Source of the DNA: Paludibaculum fermentans
GTDB lineage: Bacteria; Acidobacteriota; Terriglobia; Bryobacterales; Bryobacteraceae
NCBI RefSeq assembly: GCF_015277775.1
Contig: NZ_CP063849.1
Coordinates: 3,410,001 to 3,474,000, forward strand
Length of the DNA: 64,000 bases
Direction: 5' to 3'
Shown: piece after piece, positions 1 through 8,980 of the stretch
Layout of the letters: each line of letters starts with the position of its first letter
How positions within the stretch are numbered: position 1 is the first letter of the stretch
Program-made: the position numbers and the translations under genes
Notes under the pieces: generated by a model
The model's input: the letters and a program-made list of their open reading frames with translations, nothing else
Told to the model about the DNA's origin: nothing
Databases searched by the model: none

Positions 1-1
1 G

Positions 2-697
2 TCGGGCGCGGACGTGCTCCGCTGCCTGAACTACGCGCAGCCCATCCACGGCGCCAACAGCCAGGTCTTCCATACCATCCACGTCGATCTCAGCCTCACG
101 CCCGAAGAGATCCTGGCGCAGATGAAGCCCTCCACCCGCAGCGACGTCCGCCGGGCCGAGCGTGATGGCGTGCGTTGTGAAGCCACCGCCCAGCCCGACA
201 ACCGCTGGCTGGACGAGTTCTTCGCCTTCTTCGAACAGTTCGCGTCGGGCAAGGGCCTGCCCTCCCCCAACCGCGACCGCATCACCGGCATGCGCGATGC
301 CGGCATCCTCGACCTCTCCCGCGCCCTCGATGCCGACGGAAACGTCCTCGTCTGGCACTGCCAGTACGGCGCCCAGGCCCGCATCCGCCAGCTGCACTCC
401 GCCTCCCTGTTCCGCCATACGCCCGACAAGGACCGCGCCCGCCTCATCTCGCGTGCCAACCGCTACCACCACTACTGCGACATGCTGCGCTTCCGTGAGA
501 GCGGCTACGCCATCTTCGACTTCGGCGGCTGGTACGCCGGCAAGGACGACGTCGAAAAGCTCCGCATCAACGAGTTCAAGGAAAGCTTCGGCGGCCAGGT
601 CGTTCGCGTCTTCAACACCGACCGCGGCCTCACCGTGAAGGGCGTCCTCGCCGTCTATGCGCGCCAGGCGCTCGACCGCCTGCGGGGCGAGAGGTAA
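2..697 (+). CDS. FemAB/GNAT-like acyltransferase, 5' end cut by window
   Basis: The reading frame is open from the first bases of the window, so the N-terminus lies outside; 231 residues are visible. The segment STRSDVRRAERDGV followed by an acidic/aromatic helix and the C-terminal DFGGWYAG...INEFKESFGG block is typical of the C-terminal acyltransferase half of FemAB-like proteins (peptidoglycan-bridge or polysaccharide-modifying enzymes with a GNAT fold). Such proteins often accompany exopolysaccharide clusters together with polysaccharide deacetylases, which is the case here: the next gene starts 5 bases downstream and four more polysaccharide genes follow on the same strand. Family assignment comes from motif recognition; the acyl donor and acceptor are unknown. 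Confidence 0.75.
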   Translation, partial: SGADVLRCLNYAQPIHGANSQVFHTIHVDLSLTPEEILAQMKPSTRSDVRRAERDGVRCEATAQPDNRWLDEFFAFFEQFASGKGLPSPNRDRITGMRDAGILDLSRALDADGNVLVWHCQYGAQARIRQLHSASLFRHTPDKDRARLISRANRYHHYCDMLRFRESGYAIFDFGGWYAGKDDVEKLRINEFKESFGGQVVRVFNTDRGLTVKGVLAVYARQALDRLRGER

Positions 698-702
698 CCG
701 CC

Positions 703-1446
703 ATGGGCAACCGCTGGACCACTCGCTACCTGCTCCGCTTCGACGACATCTGTCCCACCATGAACTGGGCCGTGTGGCGCGAAGTCGAGCCCATCCTGCT
801 CGACAACGGCATCCGCCCCATCCTCGCCGTCGTGCCCGACAATCAGGATCCTCACCTCGTCAAGGGCGAGCACGACGCGGCCTTCTGGTCGAACGTCCGT
901 GCTTGGCAGGCTCGCGGCTGGACCATCGGCCTGCACGGCTACCAGCATAAGTACGAGACGAAGTCCGCCGGCATCATCGGCCGCAATCCATACAGTGAAT
1001 TCGCCGGCCTGCCCGAGGCCGAACAGCGCCGCAAACTGGCCGCCGCCTTCGGCATCTTCCGCTCACAGGGCGTCTGGGCCGACGCCTGGGTCGCCCCCGC
1101 TCACTCTTTCGACGCGCTCACCGTCCAGCTCCTGTCGGAGTTCGGACTGCACACCATCAGCGACGGTTACTCGCTGCTGCCCCACCTTGGCCCGCAGGGG
1201 ACGCTGTGGGTACCCCAGCAGGGCGGCCGGTTCCTGCCCGTGCCCTGCGGCACCTGGACCGTCTGCATGCACTTCAATAGCTGGACCCGTGAAGACATCG
1301 CCAGGTTCCGCGCCGACGTGACCAGGTACCGGGCCCACATCGCCACGTTGCCCGAAGTCGTGGCCTTGAACGCGCAACGCCCCGAGAGCTGGCACGACCG
1401 CCTGTTCTTCCAATCACTGCGCACCCTGCGCGGAATGCGCGGGTAA
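703..1446 (+). CDS. DUF2334-type polysaccharide deacetylase
   Basis: A 247-residue cytoplasmic-looking protein without signal peptide. The start is set by an ATG preceded by GAGAGG. The early RFDDICPTM motif supplies the aspartates expected of NodB-like metal sites, GLHGYQH supplies the histidines, and WVAPAHSF matches the later conserved block of DUF2334/polysaccharide deacetylases. Family members remove N- or O-acyl groups from polysaccharides, often with a divalent metal. It sits between the FemAB-like gene and a glycosyltransferase with almost no spacing, so it is probably co-transcribed with the exopolysaccharide genes. The substrate cannot be read from sequence. Confidence 0.82.
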   Translation: MGNRWTTRYLLRFDDICPTMNWAVWREVEPILLDNGIRPILAVVPDNQDPHLVKGEHDAAFWSNVRAWQARGWTIGLHGYQHKYETKSAGIIGRNPYSEFAGLPEAEQRRKLAAAFGIFRSQGVWADAWVAPAHSFDALTVQLLSEFGLHTISDGYSLLPHLGPQGTLWVPQQGGRFLPVPCGTWTVCMHFNSWTREDIARFRADVTRYRAHIATLPEVVALNAQRPESWHDRLFFQSLRTLRGMRG

Positions 1447-1458
1447 GTGGAGCAGACG

Positions 1459-2598
1459 ATGCATATCGCCTTTCTCATCACCAGAGCCGATGCCGTGGGG
1501 GGCGCCACCATCCACGTGCGCGACCTCGCCCGGTCACTGGCGCAGCACGGCTGCCGCGCCACCGTGCTGGTGGGCGGAGAAGGGCCTGTCACCGAAGAGT
1601 TCCAGCGTTACGGCATCGCTTATGAGAGCCTGCGCTGGCTCAGCCGCCCCATCCACCCCGTGCGCGATGCCCTGGCCACGGCTGAAATCGCCCGTGTCCT
1701 GCGCCGCCTGCGGCCCGACCTGGTGTCGCTGCATACCTCCAAGGCCGGCCTCGTCGGCCGTGTGGCGGCCGCCATCGCCGGCGTGCCGTCTGTCTACACC
1801 CCGCACGGCTGGACCGTCGGCGACCGCATCTCGCCAGCCGCCGGCAAGGTCTTCACGCTGGCTGAGCGCCTGGCCGCGCCCCTGTCCAAGCGCATCATCA
1901 ATGTCTGCGAGGAAGAACGCGCCCTTGCTTTGCGGAAGCGCATCGCTCCGGCCGCTCAACTCGCCGTGGTTCACAACGGCATGCCCGACGTCGCCGCGCA
2001 CCTGCGCGCCATGCCCGGACGGCAGCCCGCCCGCATCTTGTGTGTAGCCCGTTTCGAAGCGCCCAAGGATCATGCGACTCTCATCGAGTCACTGGCCCTC
2101 ATTGGCCACATGCCCTGGGAAGCTGAGTTCATCGGCGAAGGCCCGCTCGAAGAAGCGGCCCGCCAGTTGGTGGAGGCGCGCGGCCTGGCGAATCGGATTC
2201 GCTTCGCAGGTGTCAGCGCCAAAGTGGCCGACCGGCTTGCCGCCGGCCAATTGTTCGTCCTGCCGACCCTGTCGGAAGGCTTTCCGCGCAGCATTCTCGA
2301 AGCAATGCGCGCCGGCCTGCCCGCCGTGGCGTCGGATGTTGGAGGTGTGAGGGAGGCGATCGTCGATGGAATCACCGGCACGGTGGTTCCACGCTCTAAT
2401 GCCGCGGCCATGGCCTCGGCATTGGCGCAGTATGTGGCCGACCCGGCCTGCCGCGAAACACGCGGCGCAGCCGGCAGAAGCCGCTACGAATCCATGTTCA
2501 CATTCGATCGCATGCTTGCCAGGACTCTCCGCGTTTATGAGGAGATTCTGCCGGCCAATTCCACGCTGCGCGCCCTGGTACCCCTCGGAGGTCAATAG
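1459..2598 (+). CDS. Glycosyltransferase family 4
   Basis: A 379-residue GT-B fold transferase. N-terminal HIAFLITRADAVGGATIHV is the usual GT4 acceptor-domain start with the GG(A) loop; the C-terminal donor domain shows RFEAPKDH and EGFPRSILEAMRAGLPAVAS, the E-x7-E type nucleotide-sugar site. A GTG directly follows the upstream stop, but the ATG at 1459 is preferred because a GGAG lies 7-10 bases before it and it begins the core strand. It is expected to transfer a sugar to lipid-linked exopolysaccharide intermediates in the cytoplasm. It precedes the initiating sugar-phosphate transferase by only 2 bases, so the two are almost certainly one operon. Confidence 0.9.
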   Translation: MHIAFLITRADAVGGATIHVRDLARSLAQHGCRATVLVGGEGPVTEEFQRYGIAYESLRWLSRPIHPVRDALATAEIARVLRRLRPDLVSLHTSKAGLVGRVAAAIAGVPSVYTPHGWTVGDRISPAAGKVFTLAERLAAPLSKRIINVCEEERALALRKRIAPAAQLAVVHNGMPDVAAHLRAMPGRQPARILCVARFEAPKDHATLIESLALIGHMPWEAEFIGEGPLEEAARQLVEARGLANRIRFAGVSAKVADRLAAGQLFVLPTLSEGFPRSILEAMRAGLPAVASDVGGVREAIVDGITGTVVPRSNAAAMASALAQYVADPACRETRGAAGRSRYESMFTFDRMLARTLRVYEEILPANSTLRALVPLGGQ

Positions 2599-2600
2599 AA

Positions 2601-4019
2601 ATGGCTGCCACTTACCCCCTCTCCCTTCCCGCATCCCGTACTTTTCGCCCCGGACTGTGCACAACCGTCCTCTTCAGCGGCGACCTGATCGCCGTCGGCT
2701 TGTCGTTGGCCGTCGCCGCCACCATCCGGTTTGCACTCGGCGGCGAATACTCGCCGTCGTTCTATCTGCGGCTCATGCCGCTGTCAATCCTGTTTGCCCT
2801 CGTCTATGGTCTGTTCGGGCTCTACCCCGGCATCATCAATAGCGCCGTGACGGAGATCCGCAAGCTCTCCCTGGCCACCACCGTCGTCTTCGTCCTGCTG
2901 GGCACCCTGATGTTCCTCTTCCGCACCGGCGTCTACTACTCCCGCGCGGTGTTCTTCATCGCCTGGCTGATGGCGCTCTTCGCCGTGCCGCTCACCCGCG
3001 CCCTCGCCCGCGCCATCTTCGGACGCAGCGACTGGTGGGGTTACCCGGTATTCGTGATCGGACCTTCGGCTCTCACGGAAAGAGTGGTCGACGATATGCG
3101 CCGCCATCCCGAAGCCGGCCTGCGGCCTGTCGCCAGCTACGAAGCGGAAGCACTGGAAGAACTCGACAACTCGCATGGCGGCAGCTGGCTCGCCCAGTCG
3201 GCCAAGCTCCATGGCGTCGAACGCGCCGTCCTCGCCCTGCCCGAAGCCGGCCGTGAGGATATCCTGCGCTTCCTGGAATCCGAAGACTCCGTCTTCTCCC
3301 GGGTCTACCTCGTGCCCGGCATCGGCGGACTGTCCAGCTTCGGCGTCGAGACCCGCGACTTGGGCGACAGCCTCAGCCTCGAGGTTCGCCAGGATCTCGC
3401 GCTCTCCCGCTATCAGCTCGCCAAACGCCTCGTCGACCAGAGCCTCAGCCTCTTCGTCCTGCTTACGCTCAGCCCCGTGCTGGCGCTGGTGGCCGCCGCC
3501 ATCCGGCTCGACTCCCGCGGTTCCGTCTTTCACCGCCAGACTCGCCTCGGGCTGGGCGGCAAGCAGTTCCGCATCTGGAAATTCCGCACCATGCACAGGG
3601 ACGCGGCCCGCATGCTCGACGAGCACCTCGCCGCCTGCCCCGAAGCCCGCGAAGAGTGGGAAGCCAACCAGAAGCTCAAGAACGATCCGCGCATCACCCG
3701 CGTCGGCCGCATCCTGCGCAAGACCAGCCTCGACGAACTGCCTCAACTCGTGAACGTCCTGATGGGCGACATGAGCCTGGTCGGCCCGCGCCCCATCGTC
3801 CACAATGAAGTGTCCAAGTATGGCCGGCACTTCTCCATGTACACCCGCGTGCTGCCCGGTCTCACCGGACTGTGGCAGGTCTCCGGACGCAGCGATGTAG
3901 GCTACGGCCGCCGTGTGGAACTCGATACCTACTATGTGCGTAACTGGTCTCCATGGCTCGATGTCTACCTGTTGGCTCGCACAGTGCCCGTCGTGATCAA
4001 GGGCTCGGGCGCCTGCTAG
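2601..4019 (+). CDS. Polyprenyl-phosphate sugar-1-phosphate transferase (WbaP-like)
   Basis: A 472-residue membrane enzyme that starts exopolysaccharide repeat-unit assembly by moving a hexose-1-phosphate from UDP-sugar onto undecaprenyl phosphate. The N-terminal ~135 residues form four membrane helices, a central Rossmann-like domain follows, and the last ~210 residues are the catalytic bacterial sugar transferase domain: a re-entrant helix, FRIWKFRTMHRDA, DPRITRVGRILRKTSLDELP, VGPRP and LPGLTGLWQVSGRS. A GGAGGT lies 9-14 bases before the ATG. The long three-part architecture matches WbaP rather than the short PglC/WecP forms. The sugar specificity is not determinable here. Confidence 0.92.
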   Translation: MAATYPLSLPASRTFRPGLCTTVLFSGDLIAVGLSLAVAATIRFALGGEYSPSFYLRLMPLSILFALVYGLFGLYPGIINSAVTEIRKLSLATTVVFVLLGTLMFLFRTGVYYSRAVFFIAWLMALFAVPLTRALARAIFGRSDWWGYPVFVIGPSALTERVVDDMRRHPEAGLRPVASYEAEALEELDNSHGGSWLAQSAKLHGVERAVLALPEAGREDILRFLESEDSVFSRVYLVPGIGGLSSFGVETRDLGDSLSLEVRQDLALSRYQLAKRLVDQSLSLFVLLTLSPVLALVAAAIRLDSRGSVFHRQTRLGLGGKQFRIWKFRTMHRDAARMLDEHLAACPEAREEWEANQKLKNDPRITRVGRILRKTSLDELPQLVNVLMGDMSLVGPRPIVHNEVSKYGRHFSMYTRVLPGLTGLWQVSGRSDVGYGRRVELDTYYVRNWSPWLDVYLLARTVPVVIKGSGAC

Positions 4020-4036
4020 TCCGGAGATCCGGAGAG

Positions 4037-5287
4037 ATGCTTCGCACCGTTTCCATTCTGACCTTCCTCGGGCTGGCGCTCAGCGCACCGGTTCCCGCGG
4101 CGACCTATTACGTCGACCGCGTGAACGGCTCCGACGACGCCGACGGACAAGCGTCCAACAGCGCCTGGAGCAGCCTGGCGAAGGTCTCGAATTCGAAGTT
4201 TCAACCCGGCGACCGCATTCTGTTGCGGCGCGGCCAGCGCTGGAGCGAACGCCTCGTGGTGCCCTCCTCCGGCAGCCTGGATCTGCCGCTGTATGTCGGC
4301 GCCTTCGGGACCGGCAACCGGCCCATCCTCGATGGAACGAACGTGACTCTAGCCGACGATGCCTACGGCCTGTTGACCATCGAAGGCCACCTGAATGTCA
4401 CCGTCTGCGGCCTGGAAATCCGGGGCTCGGCCAGAAGCGGCGTTCACATCTACACCTCCTCGGGCATCCGCCTCTGCGACATGTCCTTGAATAACAATGT
4501 CGGGAACGGCGTCCTGGTCTTCGACTCCAGCCAGGTGGTCATCGATCGCAGCGAGATCTTCTCCAACAGCCAGGCGCCCTGGGAGTCGTTTGCCGGCATC
4601 CGGATCGATGGCGCCGGCGGCGACTGGAAGTCGTTCACCATTCAGAACTGTAAAATCCACCACAATTTGGGCGGCGCGGACTGGGCGTCAGGCAATGGAA
4701 TCGCCTTAGGCAACACGGGCAACAACATCCCGTTCCTGGAGCAGGTGCTGATCGAGAACAACCAGATCTACAACAACGGTAATCCTGACCAGAACCAGGC
4801 AGGCCGCGGCATTACAGCCAGCGCCCACGGGGATGTGACGGTGCTGGGCAACTCCGTCATGTCCAACGCTTCCGCCGGCATCTACCTGGGCGACTACGGT
4901 TTACGCCTGAACATCACGATCGAGCGCAATTATTTCTACAACAATGCCCTTAGGCAACTCGGGGGAACAACCGAGGGTTGGGCCACCGCCCGATACAATA
5001 CAATTCTCGTTGATACGCCCGACATCACCGCTATGGGTGTCGAGATCGGAGGACTGGGCACCTGGACGATCACCAATAACGTATTTCGCTATACCACCCC
5101 CACGGACGATACTTGGCGGGGCTTCATTCGAATCAACGACTCCGACCAGGAGCAGCATCTGGTATCGGACTACAATCTGTTTTACTCTGCGGGCCCGAGA
5201 CGCTGGAAACGATCAAATGACCAGGTCATCGATTTCAGGACCTGGCAGAAGTTCGGCTTCGACCAGCACAGCGTGGCGCCGCAGTAA
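4037..5287 (+). CDS. Secreted right-handed parallel beta-helix protein
   Basis: A 416-residue protein starting at an ATG with GGAGAG just upstream; the frame is open further 5' but that extension overlaps the preceding transferase. MLRTVSILTFLGLALSAPVPA is a Sec signal peptide. The mature part begins TYYVDRVNGSDDADG and then shows repeated short beta-strands with Asn-rich turns (NNNVGNGV, NNQIYNNG, ERNYFYNN), characteristic of right-handed beta-helix proteins. Such proteins act as polysaccharide lyases, hydrolases or epimerases, or simply bind glycans. In this cluster it may trim or modify the exported polymer, but no catalytic triad can be named. A second homologue lies at 61149-62762. Confidence 0.82.
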   Translation: MLRTVSILTFLGLALSAPVPAATYYVDRVNGSDDADGQASNSAWSSLAKVSNSKFQPGDRILLRRGQRWSERLVVPSSGSLDLPLYVGAFGTGNRPILDGTNVTLADDAYGLLTIEGHLNVTVCGLEIRGSARSGVHIYTSSGIRLCDMSLNNNVGNGVLVFDSSQVVIDRSEIFSNSQAPWESFAGIRIDGAGGDWKSFTIQNCKIHHNLGGADWASGNGIALGNTGNNIPFLEQVLIENNQIYNNGNPDQNQAGRGITASAHGDVTVLGNSVMSNASAGIYLGDYGLRLNITIERNYFYNNALRQLGGTTEGWATARYNTILVDTPDITAMGVEIGGLGTWTITNNVFRYTTPTDDTWRGFIRINDSDQEQHLVSDYNLFYSAGPRRWKRSNDQVIDFRTWQKFGFDQHSVAPQ

Positions 5288-5302
5288 CGAAAAGGACTCT
5301 TC

Positions 5303-6295
5303 ATGGCCGGAATACTGACCATTTCTCTGGACTTTGAGCTCATTTTGGGGAAGCTCGACAAGCCGGGATGGCAGCGCTTCGAGACGGTGTGTGAGACAGA
5401 ACGCCGGGTTGTCTTTGACGGCCTCATGTCTTTATTCTCCGAATTTGACGTAAGCGCGACCTGGTGCACTGTTGGACATCTGTTCCTGGATCAATGCAGG
5501 CGGCAGACCGGCAGTCCCTCGTCTAGTCACCATTCGCACGCTGGCCCATGCTTTCCTCTCGACCCTTGTTCGAACGAACAGACCGCGCCGCTCTACTACG
5601 GCAAGGATCTGATCGACCGCCTGATAGCGTGTCCGACTCCGCAGGAGATCGGCTGCCACACCTACAGCCATGTCATGTACGGCGATCCGAAGTGCACGGA
5701 AGCGATCGCGGAACGGGAAACCGCGAAGTGCGTCCAACTTGCTGAGGAGCGTGGACTGAAACTGCGATCGTTTGTGTTTCCGCGCAACCGTGTGGGCCAC
5801 CTGCCCGTCTTGGCCCGCCATGGCTTCGCGGTCTACCGTGGGCCGTCGCCGCGCTGGTTCGACCAGCCGGAAACGCCGCGCCTGTTGCGGAAAATCGGGC
5901 ACCTGGCCGATATCTTCACCGCCCGCACGCCTCCTGCCGTGGAAGCGACGCCGTCGGTGGATGGCCTGGTGAATCTGCCGGCGTCCATGCTCTTCACTCC
6001 GGCTTTCGGGATGCGCCGGTTCGTGCCGGTCTGGCTGCGCGTGCTCCGCGCCCGCCGCGGCTTGCGCGAAGCGGTGAAGCAGGGCAAGGTGTTCCACCTC
6101 TGGTTCCATCCGACGGATCTGGCCGTACGGCCGGAAGCCATGCTGCAGGGCCTGCGGCAAGTGCTGGAAACCGCGGATGAACTGCGCCGCGCCGGGGAAT
6201 TGGCGATTCTGCCCATGGGTGCCTTCGCGCCCCTCGAATCGCCCGCGCTGGTCCAATCCCGTTACTTGCCGGCCCGCGCCGTAGAGGCCTGGTAG
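5303..6295 (+). CDS. Polysaccharide deacetylase (NodB family)
   Basis: A 330-residue protein with ATG preceded by AAAAGGA. SLDFELILG gives the catalytic aspartates, EIGCHTYSHVMYGD gives the HxxxH metal ligands, and the later FVFPRNRVGHL and HLWFHPTDL blocks complete a NodB-type site. There is no signal peptide, so it probably acts on cytoplasmic lipid-linked sugars or is exported by an unrecognised route. It ends the polysaccharide operon; its last 34 bases overlap, tail to tail, the oppositely oriented VOC gene. Proteins of this form commonly accompany WbaP-type clusters in bacteria with exosortase or Wzx/Wzy export. Confidence 0.85.
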   Translation: MAGILTISLDFELILGKLDKPGWQRFETVCETERRVVFDGLMSLFSEFDVSATWCTVGHLFLDQCRRQTGSPSSSHHSHAGPCFPLDPCSNEQTAPLYYGKDLIDRLIACPTPQEIGCHTYSHVMYGDPKCTEAIAERETAKCVQLAEERGLKLRSFVFPRNRVGHLPVLARHGFAVYRGPSPRWFDQPETPRLLRKIGHLADIFTARTPPAVEATPSVDGLVNLPASMLFTPAFGMRRFVPVWLRVLRARRGLREAVKQGKVFHLWFHPTDLAVRPEAMLQGLRQVLETADELRRAGELAILPMGAFAPLESPALVQSRYLPARAVEAW

Positions 6296-7266
6296 GTCCA
6301 CAACAGCTCGACGTCAACTCCTCCGGCCGCGTGCAGATCGTGGTACGCAAAGCGGCCGGAGCCCGTCGCGCCCTTCTCCCCCCACGCCCCTGACATCGTT
6401 TCGGGGAAGCCCAGTTCCTTCCAACGCTCCGACTCTGTCTCGAGATTCTTGGCATCGAAGGCCACGTGATGGAAGCCTTCTCCCTGCTTCGCCATCTGGT
6501 CTTCATAAATGGACGGGCCCTGCACGGGCTGGATCCATTCCATGACGATCGGGAACTGGCGCTGAAAGCCGAGCTTCATCTCAAAGCGTCCAGCCGCGCC
6601 CTTATACAGCTTGTCGCGGATCTCCGTGTGGGACTCCGTGATGGGGGCAAAGCCAAGTTTGGCCCAGTAGGAGGCAACGCGGGTCATATCCTTGGCGATG
6701 AGAGCCAACTGGGCAACCTGCGGACCTTTGCTCTCGGGCACGGGATCGGGCTCGGCGTCATAGTAGAGGCATAAGGTGAACTTCCCCTCGCCCCCGGTGT
6801 CGAGCATGACATACGGGACCTTCCAGCCCTCGTCGAACTCGAAAACGCCCTCTTCCAGGCGGGAGACACCCAGCGACTGGAGGCGGGCCGCCTCCATGAC
6901 CATCTCCCCCATGGATGGCACTCGGAACATCAGCCCGAACACCCCTGGTCCGCGCTTGTCCAGGAACTCCTTCCAGGCCGAATCGCCCTTGACGGGCTGG
7001 ATCCAATCCGCGCGCAGGTTGCCGAAGTAACCGCTGAGCATCGAGAACTTGTGCCCGCCGGCCTTGCCGCGAAGTTCCACTTTCACCGCCTGGTAGGGCT
7101 CCATATCCCCTTCATTCGGCACGCCGGCCTTCTCCCAGGCATCCGCCGTCGCCTTCGCGTCTCGCACCACCCACATCAGCCGGGGTGTCTGTTTGTAGAA
7201 ATCGGGAGCTTGCCCGAAGAGGGGCAGGACGGTCGCCAGGAGCAGGCAGAAGGGGAGGCGGCGCAT
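6262..7266 (-). CDS. Exported tandem VOC (glyoxalase-fold) protein
   Basis: A 334-residue protein with signal peptide MRRLPFCLLLATVLPLFGQ; a GTG ten codons upstream is a possible alternative start. The body contains two VOC modules, about residues 22-160 (PRLMWVVRDAKATADAWEKAG) and 175-330 (QLALIAKDMTRVASYWAKLGF ... EGFHHVAFDAKNLE). VOC proteins are metal-dependent lyases, isomerases or dioxygenases, or binding proteins. Export to the periplasm is unusual for enzymatic VOC members, so a binding or sequestration role is as likely. It is transcribed convergently to the deacetylase and precedes the sugar operon's 3' end. Substrate unknown. Confidence 0.75.
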   Translation of the reverse strand: MRRLPFCLLLATVLPLFGQAPDFYKQTPRLMWVVRDAKATADAWEKAGVPNEGDMEPYQAVKVELRGKAGGHKFSMLSGYFGNLRADWIQPVKGDSAWKEFLDKRGPGVFGLMFRVPSMGEMVMEAARLQSLGVSRLEEGVFEFDEGWKVPYVMLDTGGEGKFTLCLYYDAEPDPVPESKGPQVAQLALIAKDMTRVASYWAKLGFAPITESHTEIRDKLYKGAAGRFEMKLGFQRQFPIVMEWIQPVQGPSIYEDQMAKQGEGFHHVAFDAKNLETESERWKELGFPETMSGAWGEKGATGSGRFAYHDLHAAGGVDVELLWTYQASTARAGK

Positions 7267-7349
7267 GGAGCGAACCGGCCTTATTGTACGATGCACCGGC
7301 GGCGGCTCACAATTCCGCGCTCCGCCGCCAGTGTTCTCAAGGCGTTGAA

Positions 7350-8759
7350 CTAACGGTGCCAGTGAATGTCCCAGCCCATGTACTTGGTCAGGGCTTCGTG
7401 GACCGCGGGCGCCACGCGCGCCATGTTGGCCGCCACGTGATGCTCGAAGCCGTTCTCGCAGATGTAGCGCAGCAGGGTCTGCAGGTTCGGGATCTCCACG
7501 ACACCGGCTCCGCCGAACGTCTCCAGCGGGTCGTCGGTGAAGTTGCCTTCGCCGATGTAGCCGCTGATCTTGCCCTTGCTGTCGGTGGTGGACACGCGCA
7601 GGTAGGTCATCGGGCTGGCCTTGACCTTGCCGACGACGGTACCAAAGGTGTTCAGCTTGCCCACCGTGCCGGCAATGATCTCCTGGTAATCCATGCGGGC
7701 GGACTCGAAGAAGTGCTTAGGCAGGTTGGAGCAATGGAAGCAGACCGCCTTGTTGGGGTCGCTGCCGTAGTTGTTGTTCCAGTCGAGCAGGGCGCTGGGC
7801 GTTTCCGAAGCGAGGGCGAGGGCATACATACCCACCACGCCCGGCACATCCACTTCGCATGCGCTGGGGAAGAGGTTGTTGCTCATCATGCTCATGATGG
7901 TGCAGGGCACGACGCCGAAATACTCTTCCATCGAGGTCCAGCACTGGATGGCGGTGACGGTGATCTCGTTGTCCTTCATCCAGCCGTCGATGACCGCGCC
8001 GAGCTTCGCCATCTTGATCAGGGCTTCGGCCGAGATGCCGGCGGTGGAGACATACTCGTGGATCTGCGCCAGTTTGGCGGTGACGGCGGCATCCTCATCC
8101 TTCAGCCGGTTGATGCGGCCGAAGATCTCTGAGAGGTCGATCGGATCAATGTCGATGCCGGAGCCTTCGAAGAGCTTCTCGCTGTAGCGCACGGTGTTGA
8201 AGGCCGTGGGACGCGCGCCGATGGCGCCCACGCGGCAGTTGCGCAGGCCCTTGACCACGCGGCAGACGGCGGCGAAATCGGTCAGGTCCTGGGCGAACTC
8301 GGGCGAATCGAGCGACTCCGTGTGGAGCGTGGTGAGCGAGTAGGGAATCTTGTACTGCTGCAGGTTGTTGCAGGCGCTCATCTTGCCGCAGAAGCTGTCG
8401 CGCCGCACGGCGATGGTCATGTTGTCGGCGCGATCGGGCGTGGCCTGGATCAGCACCGGCACGCGCAGGTCCGCCAGATTCAGGGCCTCGACGATTCCGC
8501 GCTCCTCGCCGAAGTTCGGCAGCGTGACGATGATGCCGTCGATCTCTTCGCGGTGCAGCTTGAATAGGCTCGCGCATTTGCGCGATTCGGCGCGCGTCTC
8601 CACGGCCCCATACTTGCTCTCTTCCGGCGACAGCACCACGACGCCGTAGCCCGCGGCTTCCAGCACGCGGATGATGTCTTCGCGGCCGGTCTTGGCCAGG
8701 TGGTCAGGGAAGAAGCCGCGGTTGCCGACGATTACGCCGAATGTCATTTTGCGTTGCAT
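7350..8759 (-). CDS. L-fucose/L-arabinose isomerase-family sugar isomerase
   Basis: A 469-residue cytoplasmic protein. The start is the ATG at 8759 with AAGGA seven bases upstream. The N-terminal half has the FucI/AraI Rossmann-like layout (VIVTLPNFGEERGIV, VPVLIQATPDRAD, KMSACNNLQQYKI), and the C-terminal half has AIQCWTSMEEYFGVVPC and ACEVDVPGVVGMYALALAS, where the glutamate and aspartate of the Mn2+ site are expected. It should interconvert an aldose and a ketose. It is the last gene of an operon with a small membrane protein and an SSS transporter, so it probably handles the imported sugar. It is not close enough to classic FucI or AraA to name the sugar; a sulfosugar is also possible. 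Confidence 0.82.
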   Translation of the reverse strand: MQRKMTFGVIVGNRGFFPDHLAKTGREDIIRVLEAAGYGVVVLSPEESKYGAVETRAESRKCASLFKLHREEIDGIIVTLPNFGEERGIVEALNLADLRVPVLIQATPDRADNMTIAVRRDSFCGKMSACNNLQQYKIPYSLTTLHTESLDSPEFAQDLTDFAAVCRVVKGLRNCRVGAIGARPTAFNTVRYSEKLFEGSGIDIDPIDLSEIFGRINRLKDEDAAVTAKLAQIHEYVSTAGISAEALIKMAKLGAVIDGWMKDNEITVTAIQCWTSMEEYFGVVPCTIMSMMSNNLFPSACEVDVPGVVGMYALALASETPSALLDWNNNYGSDPNKAVCFHCSNLPKHFFESARMDYQEIIAGTVGKLNTFGTVVGKVKASPMTYLRVSTTDSKGKISGYIGEGNFTDDPLETFGGAGVVEIPNLQTLLRYICENGFEHHVAANMARVAPAVHEALTKYMGWDIHWHR

Positions 8760-8762
8760 GAA

Positions 8763-8975
8763 TTATTCCTTTCCGGACGGCACGAACTTCCAGCAGTAGA
8801 ACGCGCCGATTAAGGTGAGTGCGACGCCCCACCAGATGTCGATATGCAGGCTCTCCAGGACTACGGGGTGTTCCGGCGGGTTCGAGAGGGCATAGATGCC
8901 GGCTCCGAAGATGATCACGCCGTAAACCAGCAGGAGGACGCCGGTGAAGAACCAGATTGAGATGTGTTTTGGCAT
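8763..8975 (-). CDS. Small two-helix membrane protein of the sugar operon
   Basis: A 70-residue protein with two hydrophobic helices (residues ~8-29 and ~47-65) joined by a short polar loop. It lies 5 bases after the transporter stop codon and 3 bases before the isomerase start, so it is clearly part of the operon. Small two-TM proteins in this position are common beside SSS transporters and may stabilise the carrier, but no family name is recognised. It carries no metal or catalytic motif. Confidence 0.72.
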   Translation of the reverse strand: MPKHISIWFFTGVLLLVYGVIIFGAGIYALSNPPEHPVVLESLHIDIWWGVALTLIGAFYCWKFVPSGKE

Positions 8976-8980
8976 GATGC

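Noticed and set aside
5432-6301. Long minus-strand frame opposite the NodB-type deacetylase
   Set aside because: It is antisense to a well-supported gene, has low-complexity Arg/Pro/Gly composition and no domain. It is a shadow of a GC-rich gene.
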